Below are positions 1-7,773 of a stretch of DNA of 36,400 nucleotides, one piece after another (position 1 is the stretch's first letter; each line of letters begins with the position of its first letter). Source of the stretch: Candidatus Nitrosocosmicus sp. (GTDB taxonomy: Archaea > Thermoproteota > Nitrososphaeria > Nitrososphaerales > Nitrososphaeraceae); assembly GCA_031177355.1 (NCBI GenBank), contig JAPSGR010000019.1, positions 1 to 36,400 on the forward strand. Reading direction: 5' to 3'. The notes beneath the pieces are model-generated. The model did not search any database and was not told where the DNA came from. It was given only the letters and a program-made list of their open reading frames with translations. The translations under genes and the position numbers were made by a program.

Positions 1-399
1 GGATACAGTATAGGAATTTTGACTACCATTAGCAAGAACGTAACTGATTTGACCTACATTTTGCTGTACGTAACCGGTCCCGTTATATAACGAATATAAC
101 ATAAAAGGCTTAAACCCATCAATCGATAGGTGAGATATAGTCTTTGTTCGCAACAGTTCGTTTGCGTGAGATTGGGCAGCCGTATTATTACTTAAAAAGA
201 GTGGAGAAAGATCGTATTTCTTACGATCATCATTAACTTTTGTTAAAGCAAAATTCTTTAAGTCTTTGAGGGTTTTTGAAAACGAGAGAGTATTATTCGT
301 GTTCAAGAACTCAGAAGCGAATGACAAAGTAATACTATTGAAAGATAAAATAATAATTGAAAATAAACCAACTGATAATGGTTGGTATTTTATTAACAT
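1..399 (-). CDS. Exported CAP-domain (SCP-like) protein, C-terminus cut off by the window edge
   Basis: An open frame runs from an ATG at 399 off the left edge of the window: 133 codons and no stop. Residues 8-27 form a hydrophobic signal segment ending near SFASEF. The rest reads as the first half of a CAP (CRISP/antigen 5/PR-1, SCP) domain: a helix ending in NDDRKKYDLSPL, then AAQSHANELL with the family's first conserved His, then ISHLSIDGFKP and QQNVGQ. That order is typical of the extracellular CAP family. Such proteins are secreted or surface-bound; a substrate cannot be named. The second half, with the remaining conserved His and Glu, lies outside the window. Confidence in the fold is good; the function is unknown. 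Confidence 0.75.
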   Translation of the reverse strand, partial: MLIKYQPLSVGLFSIIILSFNSITLSFASEFLNTNNTLSFSKTLKDLKNFALTKVNDDRKKYDLSPLFLSNNTAAQSHANELLRTKTISHLSIDGFKPFMLYSLYNGTGYVQQNVGQISYVLANGSQNSYTVS

Positions 400-775
400 A
401 GATATAAAAATTTCTTGACATTATTTTTATTTTTTTTGTGTTAATCATAGGGTAAATTCTTTCTAACATTTTTACATAAAAGCCGTAGGGCCATGGTGAT
501 CCCAATTTCAGGTCTACTGTTTTAACCCACTATTTCAGCCATTTTGATGGCGTCTCGGCATTTACATTCGTGAAAGTCGCATTCTTTTAAATATTACAGA
601 TTTCCGATGCAAAATAACCTGACCTGTCAAGATTATGATGGGCAATACTGAAACATTCTTAGATGAATGTTCTGTGATGTGATTAACTCGAAGTGCTTTT
701 GTATAAAACCCACATATGTTTATTATTGATGTCCTAACAGAGAATAAATTTCAAACTTTACATTCGAATGCAACC
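400..775. other. Intergenic stretch with two stem-loops
   Basis: No convincing gene lies between the CAP gene and the VOC gene. It holds a long imperfect stem (482-559) and a perfect 7-bp hairpin, arms 652-658 and 665-671 with a 6-nt loop. The hairpin lies just downstream of the VOC gene on the transcribed minus strand, but I see no T-run suited to termination. Confidence 0.4.
482..559. other. Imperfect long stem, possible structured RNA
   Basis: GCCG at 482-485 can pair with CGGC at 556-559, AGG (487-489) with TCT (553-555), and GCCAT at 490-494 with ATGGC at 547-551. That gives about 12 pairs, one of them G-U, broken only by two single-base bulges. The 52-nt interior also has a short GGT/ACC pairing. 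GC content is locally higher than in the flanks. It could be a small RNA, a remnant of a coding sequence, or chance. No known RNA family was recognised. Confidence 0.3.
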
Positions 776-1159
776 TTATTTTTTTTCGATACGTTCCATC
801 ACAAGATATTCATTTCCCTCGTTATCCTGAAACATCATGTATTTTCCTAGATCTGATTTGAGGGGCCCATGGGAAAAGATAACACCTTTATTTTTTAGTT
901 GTTTTGAAGTCATTTCAATATCATTAGTTTCAAATATGACTACGGGTATTGGCTTTGATTCCTTGACTGATATCAGTGATTTTGGGTATAGTATAATCGA
1001 AGTAACGTTCGAATCAGATGGGGCAAGCTGAATCCAATGGATTTTTGAATCTAATTTCATATCTTTTATAATTTTGAAATCTAATTTTTCAACCCAAAAA
1101 CTCAGCGATTTCTGAGGGTCATTCACAAAAATCATGATGGATGAAATATTAGTAATCAT
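776..1159 (-). CDS. VOC (glyoxalase/bleomycin-resistance fold) protein
   Basis: A 127-aa protein with one vicinal-oxygen-chelate module pair. The N-terminal half has the pattern IMIFVNDPQKSLSFWVEKL, which is the usual VOC beta-alpha start. The C-terminal half contains the alternate motif with GPLKSDLGKYMMFQDNEGN and ends ...YLVMERI, typical of the second strand set carrying the metal-binding Glu. Single-domain VOC proteins of this length dimerise to form a metal site. The substrate cannot be deduced: lactoylglutathione-like, dioxygenase-like and resistance functions all occur. It is a stand-alone minus-strand gene next to the ComA-like gene, with an 80-bp gap and no sign of an operon. The first ATG fits the domain start exactly. 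Confidence 0.8.
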   Translation of the reverse strand: MITNISSIMIFVNDPQKSLSFWVEKLDFKIIKDMKLDSKIHWIQLAPSDSNVTSIILYPKSLISVKESKPIPVVIFETNDIEMTSKQLKNKGVIFSHGPLKSDLGKYMMFQDNEGNEYLVMERIEKK

Positions 1160-1239
1160 GACAGAGTCATTTACTTCTCAATCCTACTAATATGCTGTTT
1201 GTATATAATTTGCAATCGCATTCAATGTTTGTAATAATC

Positions 1240-2226
1240 CTAGATCCATTCGTCGTTCACAATATGATAAATTTTTTTTCGAATGTCATCTAGGTTTGTC
1301 TTTTCAACAATTAACCCCTGCTCTTTGAGCTCTTCTAGTCCGGTTTGGACTGTCCTACGAGGCAAATTTGTGATGTGAATTATCTCACTCTGCTCCATGG
1401 AGTTCCGATTCTTTATAACGTAATAAATAAACTTAGTAGCAGGGCTACCCTTTGCAATCTTCTTCATACTAGAGATACCATAGCTTGATCGGGATAGGAA
1501 GCCTTTTCTTTGTGACTCTATTGACACGACGTTTTCTATATTGATTTCACCAAGATTTACTCTTTGGCCAAATTCCGCTATAAGGGCAGATTGTTGGATT
1601 TCTAGAGGAGCTTCGAAGATGATCTTATTTGGTGAAATTTTAGATGTTACTGCACCAACTACATTCCACTTGATATTACCCTTCTCATCATAGATACTTA
1701 CTGCATATCCCAAATTACCCTCTAATAGAATTTTTTCGGCCCCCACATTAAGCGCTTCATGAATTTTTCTAATGGTCTGATCAAAAGAAAGTTGTCGTCG
1801 TGGATCTTTTTTACCTATTTTCCAAAGAGGTACGAGATTCTTTGACCTTAATTTGTCTGTTATCTGTTTCTTTTTTTCAGTTGGCAGTTCTATATTATTC
1901 TCTCCTATCTCAATTATGTCGAAGCCTAACCTGTGTGCATCTTCAATATATGTATCAAAAGATTTTTCGAGCAATGCATATTCTGTGAGGGTACTTCCTA
2001 CAGATACTAAAATATCATGATCATGATAAAATCTTATCCGATTGGCTAATTGATCATCTGATATAAGCAAAGGCAAAGCTCCATATATCTTGACCATGTC
2101 AATAAGTGGAGATATTATCTTAAAATTTCCACTATCAAATCCCTGAAATTTATCTACAATATATGTGATCCCCTCTTTGCGAGGTTTACGCCAATCAATC
2201 CGCGGGGCTGATAAATGGTCTAGCAT
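1240..2226 (-). CDS. Phosphosulfolactate synthase (ComA)-like barrel fused to a C-terminal winged helix
   Basis: A 328-aa protein. Residues about 18-255 follow the ComA/YitD TIM-barrel family: ITYIVDKFQG near the start, the GKKDP stretch, the EG strand, and NKIIFEAPLEIQQ followed by a VNLGEI...SIESQRKG ending. ComA adds sulfite to phosphoenolpyruvate in coenzyme M synthesis. Two loops differ from the enzymes as I remember them: the usual GWGT after strand 2 is YGAL here, and the usual PGGT is VGST. Residues about 265-328 are an extra winged-helix domain (SEIIHITNLPRRTVQTGLEE, then a wing ending IYHIV), which the roughly 250-aa enzymes lack. It could be a diverged enzyme with DNA binding, or a regulator using the barrel as a sensor. 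The fold assignment is strong; catalysis is doubtful. Confidence 0.75.
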   Translation of the reverse strand: MLDHLSAPRIDWRKPRKEGITYIVDKFQGFDSGNFKIISPLIDMVKIYGALPLLISDDQLANRIRFYHDHDILVSVGSTLTEYALLEKSFDTYIEDAHRLGFDIIEIGENNIELPTEKKKQITDKLRSKNLVPLWKIGKKDPRRQLSFDQTIRKIHEALNVGAEKILLEGNLGYAVSIYDEKGNIKWNVVGAVTSKISPNKIIFEAPLEIQQSALIAEFGQRVNLGEINIENVVSIESQRKGFLSRSSYGISSMKKIAKGSPATKFIYYVIKNRNSMEQSEIIHITNLPRRTVQTGLEELKEQGLIVEKTNLDDIRKKIYHIVNDEWI

Positions 2227-2415
2227 CTTTATTAATAAAATTTCCTATCTATTGAACTATTCCAAATTAATGAACATAACTAGTATCATCGATCTTTAAT
2301 TAGGCGGATTTAATTTTCCATTTGGCTAAGAAACATAAATCTAAATGTCTTCTTGGTTCGACTTCTTAATATCAAAATGATCATTATCGAAGTGAATAGT
2401 TAACCAACTTTATTC

Positions 2416-2766
2416 TTATATAACTTCAATAGACTCTTCAGAAAATCCTTTTGATATCAAAAAATCTGTGACCTTTGAACGATGATCGCCTTGTAATACA
2501 ATTATACCGTTTTTTGCAGTTCCACCTGTTCCTATAGTCTTTTTTAACTCATGAGCAATCGACTCCATTTGTTCTTGATCGGTAAATCCCTTGATGTTGG
2601 TTACTCTTTTTCCTCTTTTGATTACATAGAGCTGAACGGTTATTTTTAATTCATCTTCATCAAGTCTTTTTAATAGATCCCCAAATGAGTTATCATCTTC
2701 TAAAGGATAGGATTCAATTTTATTTTTCTTCGAACCTGTCGGTTTCTCTTTTTTTATCTCTGATAT
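2416..2766 (-). CDS. SUI1-family translation initiation factor (aIF1), apparently with a near-cognate start codon
   Basis: The frame closing with TAA at 2416 encodes an unmistakable SUI1 domain. It begins at ITVQLYVIKRGKRVTNIKGF, continues with the family signature GTGGTAKNGIIVLQGDHR, and ends GFSEESIEVI. aIF1/eIF1 binds the small ribosomal subunit and checks start-codon pairing. The frame opens after a stop at 2791-2793 and contains no ATG, GTG or TTG before the SUI1 domain. Candidate starts are ATA at 2766 (giving I/M-SEIKKEKP), ATA at 2757 or 2790, and ATT at 2718. I give 2766 because an AT-rich TATA-like sequence (2788-2799) lies about 25 nt upstream, as expected for leaderless mRNA. A start-codon mutation or sequence error is the alternative. 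Confidence 0.75.
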   Translation of the reverse strand: MSEIKKEKPTGSKKNKIESYPLEDDNSFGDLLKRLDEDELKITVQLYVIKRGKRVTNIKGFTDQEQMESIAHELKKTIGTGGTAKNGIIVLQGDHRSKVTDFLISKGFSEESIEVI

Positions 2767-2787
2767 AGAGTAGTTATTTAATAATGA

Positions 2788-2799
2788 TATTTAATTTTT
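2788..2799 (-). promoter_or_regulatory. Possible TATA box for the SUI1 gene
   Basis: On the minus strand this reads AAAAATTAAATA. Its centre lies about 25 nt before the proposed ATA start at 2766, the spacing of archaeal TATA boxes from leaderless start sites. The match is weak and the region is AT-rich. Confidence 0.25.
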
Positions 2800-2968
2800 G
2801 TTATTATTATTGAACCTAGATGAATTCCTTATGGGAGTATAATTTACATTCGAAGATATTTTGATATTACTGAAGGAAATACATAACTATATTGTCCAAA
2901 TATGATCCTATATCAAAACCTTTGGTTATCAGGCTCACCTTCAACATAATTTAAGAAAAAACGGTATA

Positions 2969-3337
2969 TTAGGTTTGTATTGCTATTACAACATATTTGC
3001 CTTTATTAAAGCTGATTAAATTAGCAATTTTAGACTTGAAGCCATATTTCTTATTTCTTGTATCCAGAATTTCTTTTTGTTTATGAGCATCGACAATGTA
3101 TGCCTCTCCCTGTATCCAATCCCCCTTTAAAGTCCCTCTAAAATCACATGGAGCTATTTTGACATCACTGTTGTTTCTGATTCGTTTTACTTTGCCGGTT
3201 TTTTCTCTAGTTACTATGAATATAGTGTCATGCTCTTGAACGAACCATACCGGAGTTCTTACACCCTGTTTATTCTTTCTGTAAGTTTCAAGATTTAAGT
3301 AAGACGCATTTTCAAAAGGGGAACTATTTAAGGTCAT
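2969..3337 (-). CDS. PPOX-class (split beta-barrel) F420- or flavin-dependent oxidoreductase
   Basis: A 122-aa split-barrel protein of the pyridoxamine-5-phosphate-oxidase superfamily, in the small class whose actinobacterial and archaeal members bind F420. The N-terminus FENASYLNLETYRKNKQGV, the strand TPVWFVQEHDTIFIVT and the SGKVKR-like loop (TGKVKRIRNNSDVKIAPC) match the PPOX F420 pattern closely, and a GTLKGDWIQGEA strand follows. These enzymes reduce small molecules with F420H2 or bind heme or flavin; the substrate is unknown here. It has the usual length for the family. The gene stands alone, and an F420:NADP oxidoreductase is encoded at 34137-34814, so F420 use in this organism is consistent. 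Confidence 0.8.
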   Translation of the reverse strand: MTLNSSPFENASYLNLETYRKNKQGVRTPVWFVQEHDTIFIVTREKTGKVKRIRNNSDVKIAPCDFRGTLKGDWIQGEAYIVDAHKQKEILDTRNKKYGFKSKIANLISFNKGKYVVIAIQT

Positions 3338-4137
3338 ATTATTTATAAATATTCACAAGTTATAAACAATTTTCAAACTAGACTTTTGTAAAAGAAAATT
3401 ACAAAGTTATGAATTGTCTATCGTTTTTATTTATTTATTGAGTGAAAAAGAATAAAACCCAGATAAAACTCAAACAACTAAACCATTAATGAAATATAGG
3501 AATAATAAAAACTTATCTAAAAAACAAGAAAAATCAATATAATGGATGAAATCTACAATGCAGTTTATTACGTTCTAGATTTGTCCGAGTCATGGTATGG
3601 AAGAATGTAGCTGTGATAATAATGACCGCATAATAAATCGGATTAGAGAAAACCAATTATAAGTTCATGAGAAAACATAAATTTTTCTTATGAGACTTGA
3701 ATATACAGATTAAGTTCATGAGTCTTAGCCGAATTTAAAAAAAATTGGGAAGCTAATAATTGAAGAAGTAAATTATTTTGCTAACTAGGACGTAACTATA
3801 TTATTTTAGATTGTGGAAAATAATGCTCCATTCTTGGTAATCTAACCAGATTTAATAGGTCAACAACAAAAGCTATATGAAACAATAATACAAATAAATT
3901 GAATGTACGTGAAGCTTCAATTAAGTGGGCAACGCAAAATATTGCTAACGCCTTACTATTAGAAATTTCATTTTGTAGAATTCGACTTGTCACAATACTA
4001 ATGTACAAACAAACCCAACAAAACATTCTCTTGATTATCTCATTAACATACTGCAATTAGTTTAAAATAAATAATTGAGAGATTTCATATCCAATATCAA
4101 CATATATACTTATTTTCGTTGAAATTAATATAGATTT
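3338..4137. other. 800-bp AT-rich intergenic spacer with a hairpin and broken short frames
   Basis: No gene of standard size is supported. There is an 11-bp hairpin (3665-3693) and a direct repeat of TAAGTTCATGAG (about 3659-3670 and 3712-3723). Short plus-strand frames lie at 3542-3607 (MDEIYNAVYYVLDLSESW..) and, one frame over, at 3597-3662 (MEECSCDNNDRI..); they could be one small gene broken by a frameshift. A hydrophobic 86-codon minus-strand frame at 3796-4056 has no recognisable homology and probably arises from AT-rich sequence. Confidence 0.35.
3665..3693. other. 11-bp inverted repeat
   Basis: TCATGAGAAAA (3665-3675) pairs with TTTTCTTATGA (3683-3693) across a 7-nt loop with one G-U pair. 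No T-run follows on either strand, so a terminator role is not supported. One copy of the TAAGTTCATGAG direct repeat overlaps its left arm. Confidence 0.3.
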
Positions 4138-5463
4138 ATGCCGTCGTTTAATTTTTTTAAGAGAAAGGGCAAAGACGTTTCAAAATTAAGCAATAAACAA
4201 AACAATATTCAAGCAACCAATCCAGTCTCGATTTCAAGAAATTTAGATGACAGATTAACAATTGAAGATGCACTAAATTTGTTAGACAGAATAGAGAATA
4301 CAATAACTCGTAACCTCTTGACTGAATTGGGTAAGACTTTTGAAGATACAAATCTAATTTTTCAACATATCAACAATATTGCAGAGGATCTTGAAAGCGA
4401 GGAAATAGACATAGAAGAAGAGAAACTTGCACCCCTTGTAAAGAATACTAAAAACACTATAGTTAGGGCATTGAAGCGAGAGTCTTCAAATATTTTAACA
4501 ATTCCTAAGACGTTCGACGAATTTGTAAAGTTCAAAGAATCTCTTGATGCATCTATTAATAGGTTTGGTGAAGTAACGAGTTCTCATAGTCGAATTGTAA
4601 ATACATTCATGAAAAAGCATGCAAATAGTCTTAGAGGAGATTTAAAGAAAATAAGTGACATTTCTGGAAAATTGAGTAATGGATTTGATGAGTTGTCGAT
4701 GGAAAAAAAGGTTGTGGAAGAATGTAGAGTAAACCTTTCAACTTTAAAGGCCAATATAGATGAAAAAGAAAAATCCGAACAAGATCTCAAATCCATAGAT
4801 AACGAATGCATTAAATTGGATGAGGAAATTAAATTAAAAGAAATAGAAATAGATGATCTAAAATCATCTTCAGATTATTCAAAAGGTTTAAAATATTTAC
4901 ATGAAAGAGAACGAATAAACAATGAGAGAAAAATACTCATAGATAAATTAAATCAAATATCAAGTCATTTAACTAAGGCAGCAAACAAATACTCATACGG
5001 TTTAACAAAGGCAACAGTTGAAAAAATTGATACTATCGTAAATAAACCATCAGAAATAGCTTATAAATCAGACATTTCAGATTACTTGCACCTCCTAAAG
5101 GAAATGAAAGAGTCTGTGACGTCGAACAAGGTTATCATAAAGGATTCTAATAAGATTTTGCAATACTTTGACATACTTGCAAGTGAATTACCAAATTTCA
5201 AAAAAGAAATCTTAAAACTAGACTCACTAATAGATAAGTTAAAGGATAAGGAAAAGGCAACTATTTTGGATAAATTAGATCAAAAAGAAGAGGAGAAAAA
5301 GAAAGCCAATGAATACCTAATAGCACAAAACCAAAAAAGGGATGAAATTATTAAAGATAAGATGAAAATTGAAGAACAAATAAAAACAATATTAAAGGTT
5401 ATTGAAGAACAGTTACAAAGATTATCTACAAAAAAATATAAAATAATGACAAGTCCAGAATAA
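4138..5463 (+). CDS. Large coiled-coil protein of unknown function
   Basis: A 441-aa, Lys/Glu-rich, strongly helical protein with no signal peptide or membrane segment. The N-terminus is short and basic (FNFFKRKGKDVSK). A helical region follows (residues about 40-180), then a long coiled coil (about 185-285) with charged heptads such as KLDEEIKLKEIEIDDLKSS, then a linker, and a second coiled coil (about 345-430). It resembles the structural or SMC-like helical proteins that pipelines often mislabel as SbcC, but no Walker motif is present, so it is not an ATPase. No enzymatic motif was seen. The 33-aa CxxC ORF beginning 3 nt after its stop is probably co-transcribed. A cytoskeletal, scaffolding or cell-division role is possible but unsupported. 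Confidence 0.7.
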   Translation: MPSFNFFKRKGKDVSKLSNKQNNIQATNPVSISRNLDDRLTIEDALNLLDRIENTITRNLLTELGKTFEDTNLIFQHINNIAEDLESEEIDIEEEKLAPLVKNTKNTIVRALKRESSNILTIPKTFDEFVKFKESLDASINRFGEVTSSHSRIVNTFMKKHANSLRGDLKKISDISGKLSNGFDELSMEKKVVEECRVNLSTLKANIDEKEKSEQDLKSIDNECIKLDEEIKLKEIEIDDLKSSSDYSKGLKYLHERERINNERKILIDKLNQISSHLTKAANKYSYGLTKATVEKIDTIVNKPSEIAYKSDISDYLHLLKEMKESVTSNKVIIKDSNKILQYFDILASELPNFKKEILKLDSLIDKLKDKEKATILDKLDQKEEEKKKANEYLIAQNQKRDEIIKDKMKIEEQIKTILKVIEEQLQRLSTKKYKIMTSPE

Positions 5464-5465
5464 TC

Positions 5466-5567
5466 ATGAGTAGATGTTCAACATGTTACATAAAGGCATT
5501 TAAGGATCCTGAAATGCTCACATTAAATCATTACATTAGTATAGTAAAGAAATTTCAAGAAGTATAG
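5466..5567 (+). CDS. Putative 33-aa CxxC microprotein
   Basis: An ATG lies 2 nt after the coiled-coil gene's stop codon and opens a 33-codon frame: MSRCSTCYIKAFKDPEMLTL, then NHYISIVKKFQEV, then TAG. The composition looks coding: a CSTC pair, a DPE turn and an amphipathic helix. The tight spacing suggests translation coupled to the upstream gene. With a single CxxC it could bind metal as a dimer or carry a disulfide. No family was recognised. Because it is so short, chance cannot be excluded without comparison to relatives. Confidence 0.45.
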   Translation: MSRCSTCYIKAFKDPEMLTLNHYISIVKKFQEV

Positions 5568-5599
5568 CAACGAAGGAACATATAATCAAAGTTTTAGAT

Positions 5600-6148
5600 T
5601 TATTTTGCGAACTTTTCGATTATCGAGGTATATTGGGGATATTGAAGTAATAGATCAGTTTTGTTTCCCAATTGAAAATCTTCAAAATCAAATCCAGGTG
5701 ATACGGTACATCCTACCAGAGAGAAAGATTCCTTGTTGTAAACCTCTGCACAGAACCAAGAGTTTTTTTTAATCGCATAGTTAAGGCATGATTCATCATC
5801 ATCTTTTAAATTATTTCCCAATTTTACTATAGTGGGATTCTGTTCTTCGTTTAATATGTACATGATTAATGGGCTTCCCAAATAGAAATGCCAAATTTCA
5901 TCATTTTTAACCCTATGGATTGGTGAAATTTGATTTTTGTTTAACAAGTAATAGATCATGGTAGAAGCAGGACGCGTTTGTGTTACAAAATTTTTCTTGC
6001 TCATTATTGAAGAATGAGTTTGATTTGACAATAGCGATTCAGTATATGAAACTAAATCGGTGGCTCGATATATCTCTTTAAAATATCCCCCTTCATAGGG
6101 ATGTGCCCTCAAATTTAATTTCTTAATTAAGAATTCTGCATCGATCAA
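5600..6148 (-). CDS. DUF985 cupin-family protein
   Basis: A 182-aa protein matching the Cupin_5/DUF985 family over its full length. It starts with ...KLNLRAHPYEGGYFKEIYR and has TMIYYLLNKNQISPIHRVKN, then DEIWHFYLGSPLIMYIL. It ends with the family signature VGCTVSPGFDFEDFQLG. The family is a single cupin barrel; the conserved His and Glu of HRVKNDEIWHFY are in the expected places for a metal or sugar site. Structures of relatives resemble epimerases or sugar-binding cupins, but no reaction is established. The gene converges on the 33-aa ORF from the other side, with only 32 bp between, and its upstream side is a 389-bp spacer. The ATG at 6148 fits the usual family start. Confidence 0.85.
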   Translation of the reverse strand: MIDAEFLIKKLNLRAHPYEGGYFKEIYRATDLVSYTESLLSNQTHSSIMSKKNFVTQTRPASTMIYYLLNKNQISPIHRVKNDEIWHFYLGSPLIMYILNEEQNPTIVKLGNNLKDDDESCLNYAIKKNSWFCAEVYNKESFSLVGCTVSPGFDFEDFQLGNKTDLLLQYPQYTSIIEKFAK

Positions 6149-6537
6149 TGCATTATTGATAAATTTTACTTAATTAAAAATATTCTTTGTAGATCACATT
6201 ATCTTCGGCCATTACGGCAAGAAAATGACTCATTAACGAAATAGGATCAACGTTCCAATATGTCTAAGTAATATTTAAACGCAGAGATAAGACATACGCA
6301 TATACTGTGGAGTAAATCATTAGCTTAATTAGAAATAAGCTATTTGTTGTCTATATAACAATTATATCTCCTTTAAACCCATGCAACAATCTCTTTTTGA
6401 GTCCATAAAATTATCTTGTAGTATATTTTATTAATTTTATATCACATAATATTACCTAACATAGTATCATTAATAAAATATTTGAATACTCATTTGCAAA
6501 ATACTTTAGCATTATTCTTAAAATTGTGAACCTAATA
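6149..6537. other. AT-rich intergenic spacer with one hairpin
   Basis: No gene is seen. A perfect 7-bp inverted repeat TAGCTTA (6321-6327) / TAAGCTA (6336-6342) with an 8-nt loop lies about 200 bp past the end of the exported-protein gene. The part next to 6148 presumably carries the promoter of the DUF985 gene, but AT-richness prevents naming a box. Confidence 0.4.
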
Positions 6538-7566
6538 TTATTCCTCGATATTAGATATAGTAATGTCATGTTTGCCCTGAGGTATTGACAATTCTATCAA
6601 TGTTTTGTTATCCACATTCCTTGTACTTACTGTTTGGAGGGGCGATCCGTCAATTGATATCGAGAGAGGATCATTTTGAAGGGGCATCAATTCTAATGAT
6701 AACGACCCGGGATATGGATAGATATTGTTAATCGAGAAACTGAATTGGTTGCTACTACTGTTGTAGTTTAAATAATCGATTTGAACTAGGCTAGAGAACT
6801 TGTATCCCAAAACTTTTGAAGATGATATGTTTACTATTTGAAGATCATTTATTTTCATATCATTTATATCGCCACCTACACAACTATAGAAGTAAACACT
6901 ATTCTGTATAGCAGGATCTGGAATAAATGTAAAATTAAGGGTTTGATATGGTTTCAAGTTTGGGATAACGGTCTTTACAGAATCGATTTGAGTACTATTT
7001 CTGTCATTAACAATTGCAAAGAGAGTTATATTCTTTAATGGAATAGGGCCAATATTTGTTATATTGCCATATAACTCTTTATTGGCACCTTGAGGAATAA
7101 CCGGGTATTTTAATTCTATAGTATTTAGTTTAGTGATAGGTAAACTAACATTTTGACTTTTAAATACAAAAGGTTCTTCATTTATTGCATCTGGAAACAA
7201 TGTAGAATTGATTTTAAATTTGAATGGAAAGGGCTCATTATCTCTATATAGAATAGAGTTATATGGTTTTTCAGTAAGGATTTCATGACTATTTGTTATA
7301 CTATTGTAAGCTCTAACGCCAATCAAAACATTTTGAGGAAAATCTTGGTAATCAGATTTAGCTACAGAACCAACTATTATTGTGTTATTATAACCATCAT
7401 AATATGAGGTATAATTCTTTATAAAAGATCTAGGATTTTCAGCAATATTAAATCCGGACTCGTTTGATTTAGCAAGGATTTGGGACGGATAAAACAAGAT
7501 CACCACAATTGTAACCATACCAATAATCGAAAGAGTAACAAAATCATGATTGCAGGTCTTTGACAA
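6538..7566 (-). CDS. Exported protein with FxLYD/CARDB-like beta domains, function unknown
   Basis: A 342-aa protein. Residues about 9-32 are a hydrophobic signal or anchor segment ending at SQILA, and the mature part is rich in Asn, Ser and Thr sequons (NYT, NNT, NIT, NISS). Residues about 55-120 (NTIIVGSVAKSDYQDFPQNV, then GVRAYNS, then EPFPFKFKIN) and 165-215 (LYGNITNIGPIPLKNITLFA, then NLKPYQTLNFTF) each look like an immunoglobulin-like repeat of the FxLYD/CARDB kind. Such modules are common in thaumarchaeal surface proteins. There is no transmembrane helix after the signal, so it is secreted or attached by its N-terminus. It stands alone and is divergent from the stress-protein gene, sharing a 207-bp promoter region. 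No enzymatic motif was seen. Confidence 0.6.
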   Translation of the reverse strand: MSKTCNHDFVTLSIIGMVTIVVILFYPSQILAKSNESGFNIAENPRSFIKNYTSYYDGYNNTIIVGSVAKSDYQDFPQNVLIGVRAYNSITNSHEILTEKPYNSILYRDNEPFPFKFKINSTLFPDAINEEPFVFKSQNVSLPITKLNTIELKYPVIPQGANKELYGNITNIGPIPLKNITLFAIVNDRNSTQIDSVKTVIPNLKPYQTLNFTFIPDPAIQNSVYFYSCVGGDINDMKINDLQIVNISSSKVLGYKFSSLVQIDYLNYNSSSNQFSFSINNIYPYPGSLSLELMPLQNDPLSISIDGSPLQTVSTRNVDNKTLIELSIPQGKHDITISNIEE

Positions 7567-7773
7567 TTATACGAAGGTATTTGAAATCAAAATTTAAGTG
7601 TTATTATCGGTGATATGTAAAAAAGGAAACGTGATCTTAATTTGCATATTTTTCTTAGACGATCTACACATTAAACTAATTAAACAGTGGCCACATTTGC
7701 CAAAAAAAAAGACTTTTAGTTTTAGAATTTGTATTGGAAATAGTTTAACTAGTAATTTGACTTCATAAAAAAT

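Noticed and set aside
400-560. Minus-strand stretch resembling a protein C-terminus (ITMALRLLCKNVRKNLPYD)
   Set aside because: The frame is interrupted by a stop just upstream and has no recognised family; it could be a decayed transposase or other gene but is not supportable.
3796-4056. 86-codon minus-strand frame rich in hydrophobic residues
   Set aside because: No recognisable motif, poor composition (many Ile/Phe from AT-rich DNA) and no supporting context; most likely chance.
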